The position numbers and the translations under genes are program-made. The notes below the pieces were generated by a model that worked only from the letters and a program-made list of their open reading frames with translations, was not told where the DNA came from and searched no databases. From contig CP136066.1 of the NCBI GenBank assembly GCA_032622095.1, forward strand, positions 203,320,978 through 203,384,977: DNA of 64,000 nt, in the 5' to 3' direction. This document shows positions 45,085 through 57,986 of the stretch, one piece after another. The DNA comes from Siphonodentalium dalli (Eukaryota; Mollusca; Scaphopoda; Gadilida; Siphonodentaliidae). How positions within the stretch are numbered: position 1 is the first letter of the stretch; each line of letters starts with the position of its first letter.

Positions 45085-48000
45085 TCATACTAATCCGGGA
45101 GCTAATACGGGGTACCCTTGCACCCCCCCCCCCCTGGGACTTAACTTCACCCCACTCATTTTGTTCCTTATTATGTCCATCAACTTTTAAGCAATGTTAA
45201 CAAGAAAACTAAGTGGCCGTGTAGACTCCAGATAAGATGGCGTCCATCATGGCCGCAGTTTTTCAGACCAGACCCTAAGTCAGTTTCATGCAAATTAGCT
45301 AATACATAATGACACTTTTTTGGGCCAAAATTGAAACTCACAATCCAAGATGGCCACCAAAATGGCCGCCGGAAGTTGAAAATATGACGTTTTTTCACAA
45401 ATATCTTCTAGATCAGTTCGTGCTGTTTGGAACTGGTTGAGTAATGTGACTTTATTTTGTGTTTTGTATATTAACTGATCATTGGAGCAATTAAATATGC
45501 AATTATTGGGGCCCTAGTCCCTTTCAATCCCTCAAAAATTCGATTTTACAGTACGCAGTATAAAATTTCACAATAAATCATTCTAGTCATATTTCAACAA
45601 GAAATGAACAGAACTTTGCAATGTAAGTGAGGCATATCATTAACTATGAATATTCCAACTCACTGGAACCAACATTGTTACTTTGGCTCAAAATGGCTGC
45701 CAAAATTGCCGCCAAAATATGGAAAATGGTAAATATTGCCCCAGGGTGTCCTGTAATCGCTTACAAGTTGTGGTTGATGTATAAAAATTGGCTATTCTGT
45801 ATTCTATACATTGAATACTAACATGTCTGATGCACCATGGATCATTTTTACTATTGTCACCACTGACGTCACCAAAAATATTGGATTTTTCTCTCACAAA
45901 CTTGACATACATATCTGCAAAAAATCACTTTTCAGGGTTGGACCATTTTTTCAAGTAATATGCAACTATCGTTGGTATCAAAGGTGTTTATTGTTTTGGT
46001 CTATCTTAAATATGTCACACTACGCTCATTATAGACCAAATTGCTCAAGATAGATTCCAAAATGGCAACCAAATTTGTAAAAAGTAATTTTTTTACATAT
46101 ATCCCAAACATTATTCTCTGCGTTATCCGAAAAGGTAGCAAATTGTGACTCACTTGGTTATTATACGTGTTAGTTAATTAACTGACAACTAGTAGTCCAG
46201 GAGATATTGGTCGACCTCTGCACCCCCCCCCCCCCCCAGGACTCAACTTCACCCCACTAATTTTCTTCCTTAAGGTCTCCTATAATTTTTTTCACTTGTT
46301 AACAAGACAAAAAAGGGCCGCAGAGACTCCAGACAAGATGGCGTCCATCATGGCGACCATTTTTTTAATGCACCATGTCTCTTTGATCGCCGTTATAGTA
46401 AAGATGATATCACATGCGGTCTTTTTTTACGCTCGATTCGTTATGCTAATATACAGCCCTTACAAATTAGCCAAAAATCCGACACCAGAATCCAATATGG
46501 CGGCCAAGATGGCCGCCGAAATGTGAAAATATGCTATTTGTCTGACATGTTACCACCTTTCGTTTGTCTCTGTGGGAAAATGTTGGCATCTTTGCGTCAT
46601 GTTATACATTTATCATATAGAGGAGTCATTTCTGACCACATGTGGACCATAATATACATTCATTGCGGGATATTTTTGTCCGATATCACGTTTTCCCAAA
46701 TGCCGGTATAATAGGTCAAAGCCGAATCTACGTTAATAACGCGATGTAATGTTTGGAATCAATGAATGTTATTGCTATTATAACAACACCCATGCATATA
46801 TATGTGCAGGAGATACTCGAGCTAGGATTCCTCTTATACCTGAGTTGAGGAATATTTACCCAAATCCAAGATGGCGGCCAAAATGGCCACCAGAAATAAA
46901 AAATCGACGAAAATCCCCGATTTTAACATCAGTGAGCATTATTGTCATGAAAACTCCACACCTGCTTACTATTGTGAATTGGGAACACTTAGGCGAAGAA
47001 CTTTCCTTGTACCATATCCAAATGAAAGTACCCCAAATCCAAAATGGCGCCCACAATGGCGGACAGATTTTGAAAAATCACCGAAATTCCCTCATATTCA
47101 CATCATTGGGCATTATTGTCGAGAAAACTCCATCCATGCGTACAGTTGAGTTGGAAATACTGAGGTGAAGTAATTACCTTACATCTCAAGCAAGAAATGG
47201 TTTTCCAAATCGAAGATGGCGGCCAAAATGGCGACCGAAATTTGAAGATACGCCTACATTCCTTTACTATCTTAGGATGGGCGTTATTGTTTCGCGATTT
47301 CTACCCACCATTACATGTTGATATGTATGAATTATTCATTAGGGTTTGGCAAGTGATACTCACAGTCAATATGGCGGCCAAATTGGCGGCCAGAAATTGA
47401 AAAGAAGCCGATATTATCACATACTAATGTAAACTTTTTGTCATAATATCGATTTGTATAGACGAAACGGTACATAATATAAGCCATATATATTAGTTCC
47501 ATTGTAAGTCATTGACTTTTGGAATGATGAAAACCCACAATCGCGATGTGGCATTTCAAAATCCATTCTCCACTAAGGGCTCATTCTGGCCGTAACCGTA
47601 TATAGGTGCGCCGAAGAATCAAAACAACAGTACCTGAGATTATTCTGAAATGCCACATTCAGCATTATCTAGACCCGTTTCCGTCTCTTCGTCAGATTAA
47701 TCTATCTCACTTACAACAACAGTTTACTACACTTCTTTGTAGAAGGGTGCCACTAATCGGAATGTTTCAAACAATACATATGACGGTGTCCAGCTCACGT
47801 GTTTGTTTCGAAAGCTTGGAATTCTTAGCGAGCTTCATTCGTGGTATAGCTTATGGTATAATTCAGATGCTACATATGTGGTATAGGCGTCATCTTGTAT
47901 GATACACTAGAAAGGTATTCGGTCGATGCGTATACTATAGCTTTCAGAAGGACCTATCTATCTGCGTATTGTCAGCTTTGGTGACCCAATGGGGATAACG

Positions 48001-48345
48001 ACGTGTACACCTGGTGATCTTCCCAAACAGCCACTTCCCAATATATGGCTCATCAATTCGCATACTCATCTAATGCACTGACGTACCCGGACAACTTCTG
48101 AATATGGCTTCGAATGTTGAAAGCCCGACATTTGACGATACATTTCTGCTAAGGCGTAGAAGACCATAATGCATAATATACCCAAACTCATTGAACATGA
48201 TCATAAGAACAAGCTTGTTGGCGTCCAGCAATCGTCTCACCGAACAGATCCAAGCAGATGGTAACAATACACACGGTGCTAGTGTGTGGGTATGTGTCAT
48301 GATAGTGGAAATGAAATTGGACCATGACTGCACCGCCCCTTATTT
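45085..48345 (+). repeat. Left arm of a large inverted duplication
   Basis: Pairs with the minus strand of 51350-58290. Matching points: GTACCCTTGCA at 45113 with 58258; GTCGACCTCTGCACCCCC at 46208 with 53700; the 46523-47170 block with 52600-53387 (only a few differences per 60 codons in any frame); GGGGATAACGACnTGTACACC at about 47984 with 51812; GTGCTAGT...ATGATAGTGG at about 48277 with 51530. The arm contains a divergent tandem array with cores such as AAGATGGCGGCCAAAATGGC (46868, 47041, 47213, 47370). Frames of up to 139 codons are repeat artefacts. Confidence 0.85.
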
Positions 48346-49361
48346 TGTTATGTTTTAGATTCAGACAGGATCTCATGTGTGGCTTTGCTTTCCTTGTATG
48401 CTAAGATTGTATGTTCCCATCCGTTTGGAAGCCGTTCTTAAACAGCTGGACCAGGAGTGTGCCATTGGCTACTGCTATATAAGCCCCACCAAGACTGGAG
48501 TGTAGTCTTAAAGGCGATACCTTTGATAGTTGGTTGATATGTCATACTAACGCTGGGTGGTATGGTTCAAGAAAGTACAAATGCCATCAACAAAAGGGTG
48601 AAATGTTCAACGCGAAGAACATCCATGTTACGTTGATGAGCTCTTTCATTCAGTTCAACAAACGTTGGTACACCAAGTGATTTCTTGGTAACATCACCAT
48701 TGCGAACATTTTCCTGCATGAGACATTAACTGCTATATTCTAAAGTTATATATATAAAGCTATATGACCATAAAGGTCGCGTTCCCCAACGTCCACGGCC
48801 ATTGCCATCAAGACTGTAAATTGTTCTTTAAATACATAGTGAAATAAATGCACCATGTTCCTGACATTTTCTTGAATAATACCGCCAACATACTGACACT
48901 AACCCTGAGAGAGGATAACAAAAACGCATACATTCATGCTATAAAGACAACTAGCGAGTTTGCGATACCCGTTCAATGGGAACGGGTACGGGTAAATCTG
49001 TGAACATCGGCACGGTCACTTGGGTACTTTCAATGCAGCACATAAAGCGATAGCGAATTGAAACGGGTAGATTTGTCCCATTGACCGGTAGCCTTTCACT
49101 ACGATTTTCTCACCCAAAGGTCCATGAATTCCATGAAATTCCAGTCAGCTATGCGTTAACCTATTTATTGAAAGATTTCATGGGCAAATATTATTGATAA
49201 AGTTGTCATTTTAACCCAGGATTTGTGTTCAAATTCTCAAGGCGGCTTCTAGCACTTAGATAAATACGGAAGGCCGATTATTTTTCACTAACAACTTTGT
49301 TCACTGCATTAATGACAGGTTGTGATTAATAGAGTGAGTAGATGGTGCTATAGACGCCCAT

Positions 49362-49827
49362 TACAGGGACATGGCTATAGATGGTCTGCGCGTTAGGAAG
49401 GGTGTCCACCTTCGAATTTCTAACTACACATCTCGAACCATATAAAATTCACAAGTTTGCGCGTAAATCCACCCCTCCCCTTGGCTGGCATCAAGCTTTC
49501 CAATTGTTGGAAATTTTGAGACCTGACACCCCCCCCCCCCCCCCAAGCTTGAACAATTTCCAACTGTTTCTGACAGCCATTTCAGTCCAAATTTGTTTTA
49601 CCAAAAATAGGGAAATATGCAAATGTTGGTCTAAAAACTACAAATTATCCACTAATAAATTGTTCGAAAATCAAACTACGAAAACAATTTCAACCTATTG
49701 TTTGTGTGAAATTTCCAACAAATGTTGTGTCAGGTATATCAAATTTCCCAATGTTGAACATTTGACCAAAGTTGGGGAGGGGGGGGTTAAGACACGCCTG
49801 TCGTCACGTCCCTGTCTCAACCCATTG
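49362..49827. repeat. Possible weak TIR element
   Basis: ACAGGGACATGG at 49363 is mirrored by the run ending CGTCCCTGT at about 49818, and CTCCCCTTGG is mirrored by CCAAAGTTGGGGAGG. The 170-codon frame over it includes a proline run from poly-C and has no recognised domain. Confidence 0.3.
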
Positions 49828-50439
49828 TACAAGGACATAAATATATCGTGGATTTATCTATGCATTCCACATTTGAATACAATTACCGTTTAGTTACCTT
49901 ATCGTGTGTAGGTGGGGACTGATTTCTCATTTTAATATATATTTACTATCTGAACGGACGTGGCGCATTTGAACCACAATACTTGTGTATACTGTAGTGG
50001 GGATAATATAGGTCGCCAAATGCACGAAATACCTATACATACTCTACAAAATCTAAGCATATAAGCAGAGCGAGTTTCAGCTGTTTTCTGTGTTTCGCAC
50101 AGAAGTGAAGCAAACGCTCTTTATTCAATCCGTATAATAAACACTCCGTATTCAATCCGTATAATTAAACAGACTACATTTTGACACCTTTTTTGTTACC
50201 AAGTTAAACATTTCAACCTACCTCCGGGTTTAGATCCCGACAACAATCCCAATTCTTGGGATAAATATTCCCTTGCCCCGACGGGCCGACCATTCGATCT
50301 GTTGAAAGATTCCAAACAAGGGTTTACTTAAATCTACTCAAGCCGATCAGACGGTCCCCATATCATAAAGTTACAACAAGAACATTTCTTCAAAATACGC
50401 TTTTGTTATCAGAATCGATTAATTACAACAAAATAATGC

Positions 50440-50690
50440 TAACTGCTGTCAACTATAGTATAAAATTTTGGCCGCATTACCACTTGATTTTAGAGTTAAG
50501 CATCTTCGTCCGCAATTGGGTCCGAGACCGTCGGTTTGATGACTCTTTTCTGGGCCACAAATAATTACACAATTCAAGAAATAACAAACTTCAAAAATCG
50601 ATATCTGATCACTCTGCGCTTTGATGGTGGGTTCCTCGATTCGAATCAAATATTTAGATTTACCCCCGAAGCCAAAAAAAAATAGTAACT
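50440..50690. mobile_element. Diverged half copy of the 1716-2206 element
   Basis: Shares ACCACTTGATTTTAGAGTTA, AATAACAAACTTCAAAAATC, GATGGTGGGTTCCTCGATTC (one base different) and GAATCAAATATTT with 1905-2100, then diverges after CCGAAGCCA. Confidence 0.6.
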
Positions 50691-51210
50691 TGGGAGCGTT
50701 AATTCGGATTATGCATCTTTAATATGACTAAATAATCCCCAACTAAAGTACTATATCGAACTGAAAGTACATGTAGGACAATATTAGACCCTTGGTCTAA
50801 ACACAATACATTTTACATGGAATATTGGTTGGACATTTTAACTATATATAACGTTTTGTATATTTGAGCTATCATAATCTATTTTCTAAGTTTAAAAATT
50901 CCAACCGATTTATTAATTGTCAACACTCGATCGGTCTATGAATTGTAGAATCCAATTGTTGAAAATGTTACCAATATGAGTGAAAGAAAAGCAACGTCCT
51001 CTTCCAACTGCCACCTAGCTCGTCCTTGATGAAAGCAACTGATTATCATGGGGCTCATCTAATCTAAATACATATTTCCAACAACCCATAACGCTAAGTA
51101 TAACATAGGCCAATAACGCGAATAACAATGTATATCATAATATCTTTTTTGTTGCAGTTGGCTCACCATACATTACCAGTCGATGTGATGAATTCTATCG
51201 GTAAAACAGT

Positions 51211-51292
51211 TTGCGATTTCAAAACGTGTACCGGTACGGGTAGCTACCCGTACGCGTACCGGTACCCGTACCGGTTTGAAATCGCAAACTCG
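51211..51292. repeat. Palindrome built of GTACCGGTACGGGTAC motifs
   Basis: AGTTTGCGATTTCAAA at the left is mirrored by TTTGAAATCGCAAACT at the right. The centre is made of CCGGTAC/GTACCGG and GGGTAGCTACCC palindromes, far more GC-rich than its surroundings. Confidence 0.75.
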
Positions 51293-52983
51293 CTATTATC
51301 CTTCAGTCCATCCGACTGTTTTGAGGGAGGCTAGCATAGTATTATTCAGACAAAAATGTAGGTAGTTGAATCAGAAAGGCTTCGAAACGGATGTGGAAAT
51401 ACAATCTTACCACACCAAATAAAACCGACACGCGTGACATTCTATATCTTAAACATGCACCAGGTGTAGGGGTGGTGTATATCGTGGCCCATTTCATTCC
51501 CACTATCATGGCGCATGTCCATAAACTAGCACCGCGAGCATTGTTCCTCTCTGCTGGGAGATATTCGACGAGACAAATGCGGGGCGTCACACAGTTTGCT
51601 TCGGATCATGGTCAAGAAGTGTGGGTAGTCTGTACACTATGGTCTTCTCCTTAGCAGATAGACATCTGTCCAAGGGAATGAGACAGCTAGCAACCTTCGA
51701 AACACTGTCGAAGTTGTCCACATATGCCAATACGTTCGCTGAGTTTGTGAGTTGACGAACCATCTATTGAGAAGTGACCAGCTAACTGGTTCGCCAGGTG
51801 TACATGTCGTTATCCCCATGGGGTATGAGACACATACATAGAAATGACCTTCTGTAAGCTTGTATACTCATCGGTCATATGCCTTCATAGTTCAAGATGA
51901 CGCACAAATATCATATTTAACAAATATTTAAAATCGTAAGCTAGACACCGGAACATGAATTGTTTGAAACGTTATGATTAGAGGGACCCTACTCACAGGA
52001 AGTGGTGAATACCTTGTCGGTGTGAGCTACCTAGATTCATCAGACAAAGAAATGGAAGCTGGTCCAGATAATTATGGACGTGACGTGGCAAATCAGAATC
52101 TGTTATCAGGTAAATGTTCTGGTATAACTATTCGGCGCACCTACGTTTACGGCCATTATCGGCGCTAAGTGGAGAATGGATTTCGAAATGCCACATCGCG
52201 ATATTAATTGTGGTTTTCATCTTTCCAGAAGGATACGAGCTATGTTATGCGTTTTGATACCTTCAAGTTGAACTAGTAGATGGTGTATGTACAGTTTCGT
52301 CCATACATACCGATATTATGACAAAAAGTTGAAATTAATATGTGAAAATATCGATTTCTTTTCAATTTCTAGCCGCCAATTTAGCAGCGATCTTGGCTGT
52401 GATTATCAATTGCCAAACCCTAATGAATACTTCATGTCACTATTCCATATCAACATGTAATGGTGGATAGAAATCGCGAAACAATAACGCCCATCGTAAG
52501 AAAGTAAAGGAATGTAGACTTGTTTTCAAATTTCGGTCGCCATTTTGGCCGCCATCTACGATTTGGAAAACAATTTCTTGCATGAAATGTAAGGTAATTA
52601 CTTCACCTCAGTATTTCCAACTCAACTGTAAGCATGGGTGGAGTTGTCTCGACAATAATGCCCAATGATGTGAATATGAGGGAATTTCGGTGATTTTTCA
52701 AAATCTGTCCGCCATTGTGGGCGCCATTTTGGATTTGGGGTACTTTTATTTGGATATGGTACAAGGAAAGTTCTTCGCCTAAGTGTTCCCAACTCACAAT
52801 AGTAAGCAGGTGTGGAGTTTTCATGACAATAATGCTCACTGATGTTAAAATCGGGGATTTTCGGCGATTTTTTATTTCTGGTGGCCATTTTGGCCGCCAT
52901 CTTGGATTTGGGTAAATATTCCTCAACTCAGGTATAAGGGGAATCCTAGCTCGAGTATCTCCTGCACATATATATATCACTGT

Positions 52984-53107
52984 CAGCCCTCATAATTGGC
53001 TACGGCAATCGGCAATGCCGAAGCCATTTGCTGAAGCAAGCTGGGCCACGATAAAGGGTTGCCGTAGCATATTTGCCGAAGCCAAACAATCTGAATTAAA
53101 AGGGCTG
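52984..53107. mobile_element. 124-bp TIR element present in one arm only
   Basis: Ends CAGCCCT / AGGGCTG, with subterminal TTGGCTACGGCAA mirrored as TTGCCGAAGCCAA (one mismatch). The left arm (about 46795-46805) lacks it and reads straight through TATATA, so this is a filled/empty pair. Confidence 0.7.
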
Positions 53108-54078
53108 TATATATGCATGGGTGTTGTTATAATAGCAATAACATTCATTGATTCGAAACATTACATCGCGTTATTAACGTAGATTCGGCTTTGACCTATT
53201 ATACCGGCATTTGGGAAAACGTGATATCGGACAAAAATATCCCGCAATGAATGTATATTATGGTCCCCATGTGGTCAAAAATGACTCCTCTATATGATAA
53301 ATGTATAACATGACGCAAAGATGCCAACATTTTCCCACAGAGACAAACGAAAGGTGGTAACATGTCAGAAAAATAGCATATTTTCACATTTCGGCGGCCA
53401 TCTTGGCCGCCATATTGGATTCTGGTGTCGGATTTTTGGCTAATTTGTAAGGGCTGTATATTAGCATAACGAATCGAGCGGAAAACAAGACCGCATGTGA
53501 TATCATCTTTACTATAACAGCGATCAAAGAGACATGGTGCATTTAAAATAAATGGCCGCCATGATGGACGCCATCTTGTCTGGAGTCTCTGCGGCCACTT
53601 TTTTTTCTTGTTAACAAGTGAAAAAAATTATAGGAGACCTTAAGGAAGAAAATTAGTGGGGTGAAGTTGAGTCCTGGGGGGGGGGTGCAGAGGTCGACCA
53701 ATATCCCCTGGACTATAGTACATGTTCTATTCTGGTTGTCCCATTTTTTTTTTAAACATATTTTATTTGTAGTATAATACAAAATGGATTGGGGCACAAG
53801 TTACAAAACTTAATGAGCCGCTCTCCGGTATACATTGATACAAGCAATTTGTTTAACAAAATGACACAATAAGTAACTTATTTACAGCTGCACGTGGTGA
53901 ATGAGAAAGATGATGATGGCAGATTGTAACAAATCATTGAGGAAGGATGAGAGTGAGTCAGTGAGAGTGATTGGTGGGGGGGGGGGGGGGGGGGTGCCAA
54001 CGCCGAGTTGCATTCTATGGTGAGGCGAAAGGCAAACATGTGATAATTGATAAACTAATTTCTTATCTTGAAATTTAA

Positions 54079-55321
54079 CTAGAAACGTTTAGTCTCCGCG
54101 ATAAAATGCTGGACTATTTTGAACAATTTCACATTTTGTTTGTTATGAGCATTCGGGAGGCCAGCAAGTAGATTGTTCATGTGCGTTAATTTAATTCCTT
54201 CTCTGTGTAGCATATGAAACATCTCAGTTCGTTCTGACTGGTAGTGGGGACACATAAAGAAGTAGTGATAGGCATCTTCACACTGGTTGCCGCACGTACA
54301 ACGTGGGCTTCCTGCAATATAATTCTGAAATTTGTCAGACTGAAGATCACTACAATAGTTTCTTAGTCTGGCGTGCAATACATTATATTTCCTACGATCT
54401 GTATAGAAATATATTGGAGGTCTAGCGGTGGGATCAATTATTCTAAGATAATCGAAAATCGTCGGAGCTTCTGTTATTGCGGAAGGCATGTCGTTCCACG
54501 CTTTTATTGTTGAGGGAAAAAATGACTTTTTGTAGTGCTCGATATTGCTGAAGTATGTGTAAAAAAATTCGGGGTTTCTGAATTCATACTCGGATATATC
54601 GGCTATCCTGGGTGGTATTATTTTAGTGAGGTAAGTAGGGGCCCTCTGATTTACAATGTTATACATAGTTTGTAATTTATGAAGTTCGCTCCTTTTCTTG
54701 GCGGGGGCCAGCCGACTTCTGTCATAATGTCTGTATCTGATACTGAACGCGTGAGGCCGCTGACAATTATGGCTGCATCAATGTGTAATCGGTCAAGTTT
54801 ATCCAATTGATATTTTGGCGCGCATGCCCAGACTACATCCGAGTAATCATATAGAGGCAGTATATATGTTTTATATATATTTGCTAATGTCTTCCTGTCG
54901 ATTTGGAATTTAAATTTTCTAAGTTGTGATAAGCGGGATGCTGCTCTCTTTATAGTTGCATTTATATGATTGTTCCACGACATATTTGATTGGAGCTCAA
55001 GACCAAGGTGTTTGTGTGTCTCAACAAATTATATTGTGTCACTATTAAAAGTTAAATTATAGGGATATCACCAGAGGTGCCAATCAATGAATATGACATG
55101 CCCATTGTTTTTGAGGGATTAAAGCTGACCAGCCAATTTTTTGACCATGTTGCTATGGTTTCAAGGTCCATATTCATAATCCGTGCTAACTCATTCAGAT
55201 CGTGGTGGCAATTTGTAAGACAGGTATCGTCGGCGTACATTCTGGTCACGGAACTGATGTTGTCTGGTAGGTCATTTATGTAAACTAAAAATAGAAAAGG
55301 TCCCAGTTCCGTATGGGGCAT
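54079..55321 (-). pseudogene. Decayed non-LTR retrotransposon (CR1/Jockey-group), 3' half
   Basis: Three minus-strand frames in order. The first (55321-55052) has LGPFLFLVYINDLPDNISS and MYADDTCLTN, the reverse-transcriptase palm with the YADD catalytic motif, then an NWLVSFNPSKT block. The second (54983-54651) has SWNNHINATIKRAASRL...LPLYDYSDVVW and LDRLHIDAAIIVSGLTRS. The third (54666-54079) has SFFPSTIKAWNDMPSAI and a C-terminal zinc-knuckle-like CTCGNQCEDAYHYFFMCPHY (Cys-X-Cys...His...Cys). In a live element this polyprotein copies RNA into the genome. Here the part upstream of the palm is missing and the frames are split by a stop at about 55050 and a frameshift near 54660. It sits inside the right arm of the inverted duplication and is absent from the left, so it inserted afterwards. 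Confidence 0.85.
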
Positions 55322-55475
55322 GACAAATTCATTTTAAAGTATGGAATTTTGACGAGAACCTGTTTTGAGATTTTTGCCATATTTATTGAAAGGAAATGGG
55401 CAGAACTTTGAGACGGAACTGAGATGGCCCATAAAAATATGTGGCTATTCTGGTCCATTGTGATAAAAAAAAATG

Positions 55476-57986
55476 TCAACTGGATACAGGGTGGATGCCA
55501 AGATCGTAGCCAGGGAGTTACTCTATGATCATAGGTGATGTGAATAGGTATACAGGGAGTTATTCTATGCCATGACTGATACGAATAGGTATACAATGAG
55601 TGACTGTATGGTTATGAGTGGGTTGTCAACGGTAAGATGTGTGATGTGAATCAGTATGCATGTAGTTACTGTATGGTTCATGGCTGTGTGTATCTAGTAC
55701 GGGTGCACCCGATGTGCCTATATGGACATTGATGTGGTATATGGATATAGCTACATGGTCATCTATGTGTTAATTATGTATATATATGGAGTGACTGTAA
55801 GGTCATGGGTGGGATGTACATGTGTTGTCTGTATGATCATGGATGGGTGTGTGGATAAATAGGGAGTGATTTTATGTTTACGGGTCATGTGTATAGGTAT
55901 ACATGGAATGACTGTGCGGTCATAATTGAAGAGTATATGCATACCTGGAGTAAGCTGGGTGGACATTATCGAGCGTGTGGGTATGTAGGGAGTGTCCTTG
56001 TGGTAACGGGTGGGATGTATATCTATATATCTCGTGGATGTATTATCATTGGTGGGTGTATAGAGATTAGCTGTATTATCATGGATGGCGTGTATTATTA
56101 TACAGTGAGGTGTATATGCAAGTATGGGCGGTATGAGTGGTCGTGTGTGCGGGTGTTTTGTATATCTGGAAGGGCTGAATGGCCCTTGGTGCACATGTAT
56201 ACATGGAGTGACTCTATGGTCTAGGGTGGGCTGCATATGTATATCGAGTGGTTATATGACTATGTGTGTTGAATAGGTATACAGGTAGTGACTGTATGGT
56301 CAATGGTGCGTACATGTAGGTATACAAGGAGTGATTGTATACGATCATAAGTGTAATGAAAATTTATACGGGGAGTGACTAAATGGTCATGTGTCAGGTG
56401 TATGAGTATACATGGTGTTCCTGCTTGGTGACTCGCGGCGGTATGGCCATGTGTAGGTTATACATGTATACACACGTGTTGCTATATGGTAATGGGTGAT
56501 GGTATGTGTATATAGCGAGTGGCTATATGGCCATAGATGAGGAGCATATGCATACATGGAGTGACTATACTGACATGGCTGAGGTGTATTAGTATATCTT
56601 GAGTGGCTATTTGGCTATGGTGTGACAAATAGGGATACAGGGAGTGACATGGCCAATGTTGAGGTGAATATGTATACAAGGCCTAGGATTGGCCATGATC
56701 ATGTGTGAATGTTTTGAATAGGTACACACGGGGTGACTATGGCCATAGGTCAGGTGAAGGAGTATACCAGGTGCCATGGGTGAGGGTATGTGTATGAAGC
56801 GAGTGGCTATATGACCATTGGTGATGTGCATATGTACACCCGGAGTGACTCTATAGTCATTGTTGTGGTGTTGATGTATATATTGATTGTCTATTTGACC
56901 ATGTGTGTGGATAATAGGTATACAGGGGATGACCTTATGGTCAATGGTGAGATGAATGGGTAAACAAGGAGTTACTATATGGTTATGGGTCATGTTTATT
57001 AGTATACTCGGTGTGCCTGCATTGTGGATTGTGGCTGTATGGTCATCCGTGGTCATGGGTCAGGTGTACGTGTATACAGTGGGTCACTATATATTGTTAT
57101 GTATGTGGTGTTTATGTATATATGGAATGACTGTGTGATAATGGGTGGCTATCGCTTTCCACGTTTAACGTTTCCCCCATGTATACATAGACACCACCAA
57201 GATGGAGAACTCTTTGACATGACCGCTCTATTGTTTAACATATCCTTGAGTTATTGTGGAAAGCGATAGCCACCAAATCACATGTACAACCCACACATTA
57301 CCTCAGTTACTCCATATATACATAAACACCACACAAATGGCAACATAGTCACCCACTTTATACACCGGCCTGCCCATAAAGCCATACTTGGTTATACCCG
57401 TACATACCACAAATGACGATACAGCCACGAATCATCATGCATGAACACCAGGTATACTCATACACCCGACACATGACCATATAGTCACTCTATGCATATA
57501 CATTCACCACATTCACGATCATACAGTCACTCATTGTATGCATTTTCACCTCAACATGGACTATAAGCCACTACATGTATACCCATTCGCCATACACATG
57601 ACCATAGAGTCAATCCAGGTATACATATGTACACCTCACCAATGGTGAGCCCTTCCATATATACCAATCCTCGCACATACGACCACTCACAAGTTCCATA
57701 CTTGCATATACACCTCACACATGACAATTCAGCAACTCACTGTATAATCATACACGGCATCCATGATAATATATCTACTCCCTATACACCACCAATGATA
57801 ATACATCCACAACATATATAAATATATGTCCCACCCGTTACCAAAAGGGTACTCCCTATAAACCCACTGGGTAACCCACACATCATTCACGACCAAACAA
57901 TAACTCCCTGTGTCTATTATCCTCACCTATGATCATAGAGTAACTCCCTGGCTGCCATATTGGCACCCATCCTGTATCCAGTTGAT
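55476..57986. mobile_element. 2.5-kb foldback element with minisatellite arms
   Basis: Left end TCAACTGGATACAGG...GCCAGGGAGTTACTCTATG is mirrored by the right end (57986 inward). Long internal blocks are mirrored too, e.g. GGTAACGGGTGGGA (about 56000 vs 57835) and TGTATTATCATTGGTGG (56037 vs 57797). Arms consist of irregular 40-45 bp units of the type GGAGTGACTGTATGGTCAT. The inner ends of the arms are an exact GGTGGCTATCGCTTTCCAC pair (57145-57163 / 57254-57272) around a 90-bp loop. The left arm is about 1.67 kb and the right about 0.71 kb. The architecture recalls foldback elements of the Drosophila FB or sea-urchin TU kind; the family is not identified. Confidence 0.8.

Larger units (their letters stand above)
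48346..51349. other. Spacer of the inverted duplication, no gene recognised
   Basis: Contains a poly-C tract (about 49530-49545) and the small features listed separately. A GCGAGTTTGCGAT block at 48955 is mirrored near 51290, so some homology may extend inward. Confidence 0.4.

Noticed and set aside
46749-47168. 139-codon frame conserved as a 125-codon frame at 52603-52980 on the other strand
   Set aside because: Conservation reflects the inverted duplication of a tandem array; overlapping frames are equally conserved, and the peptide follows the ATGGCGGCC core periodicity.
49381-49893. 170-codon open frame
   Set aside because: Includes a proline run from a poly-C tract and has no recognised domain. 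Chance open frame, possibly inside a weak TIR element.
55763-56236. 157-codon and similar histidine/proline/threonine-rich frames on both strands of 55.7-57.9 kb
   Set aside because: All lie in the minisatellite arms of the foldback element and mirror its repeat unit.
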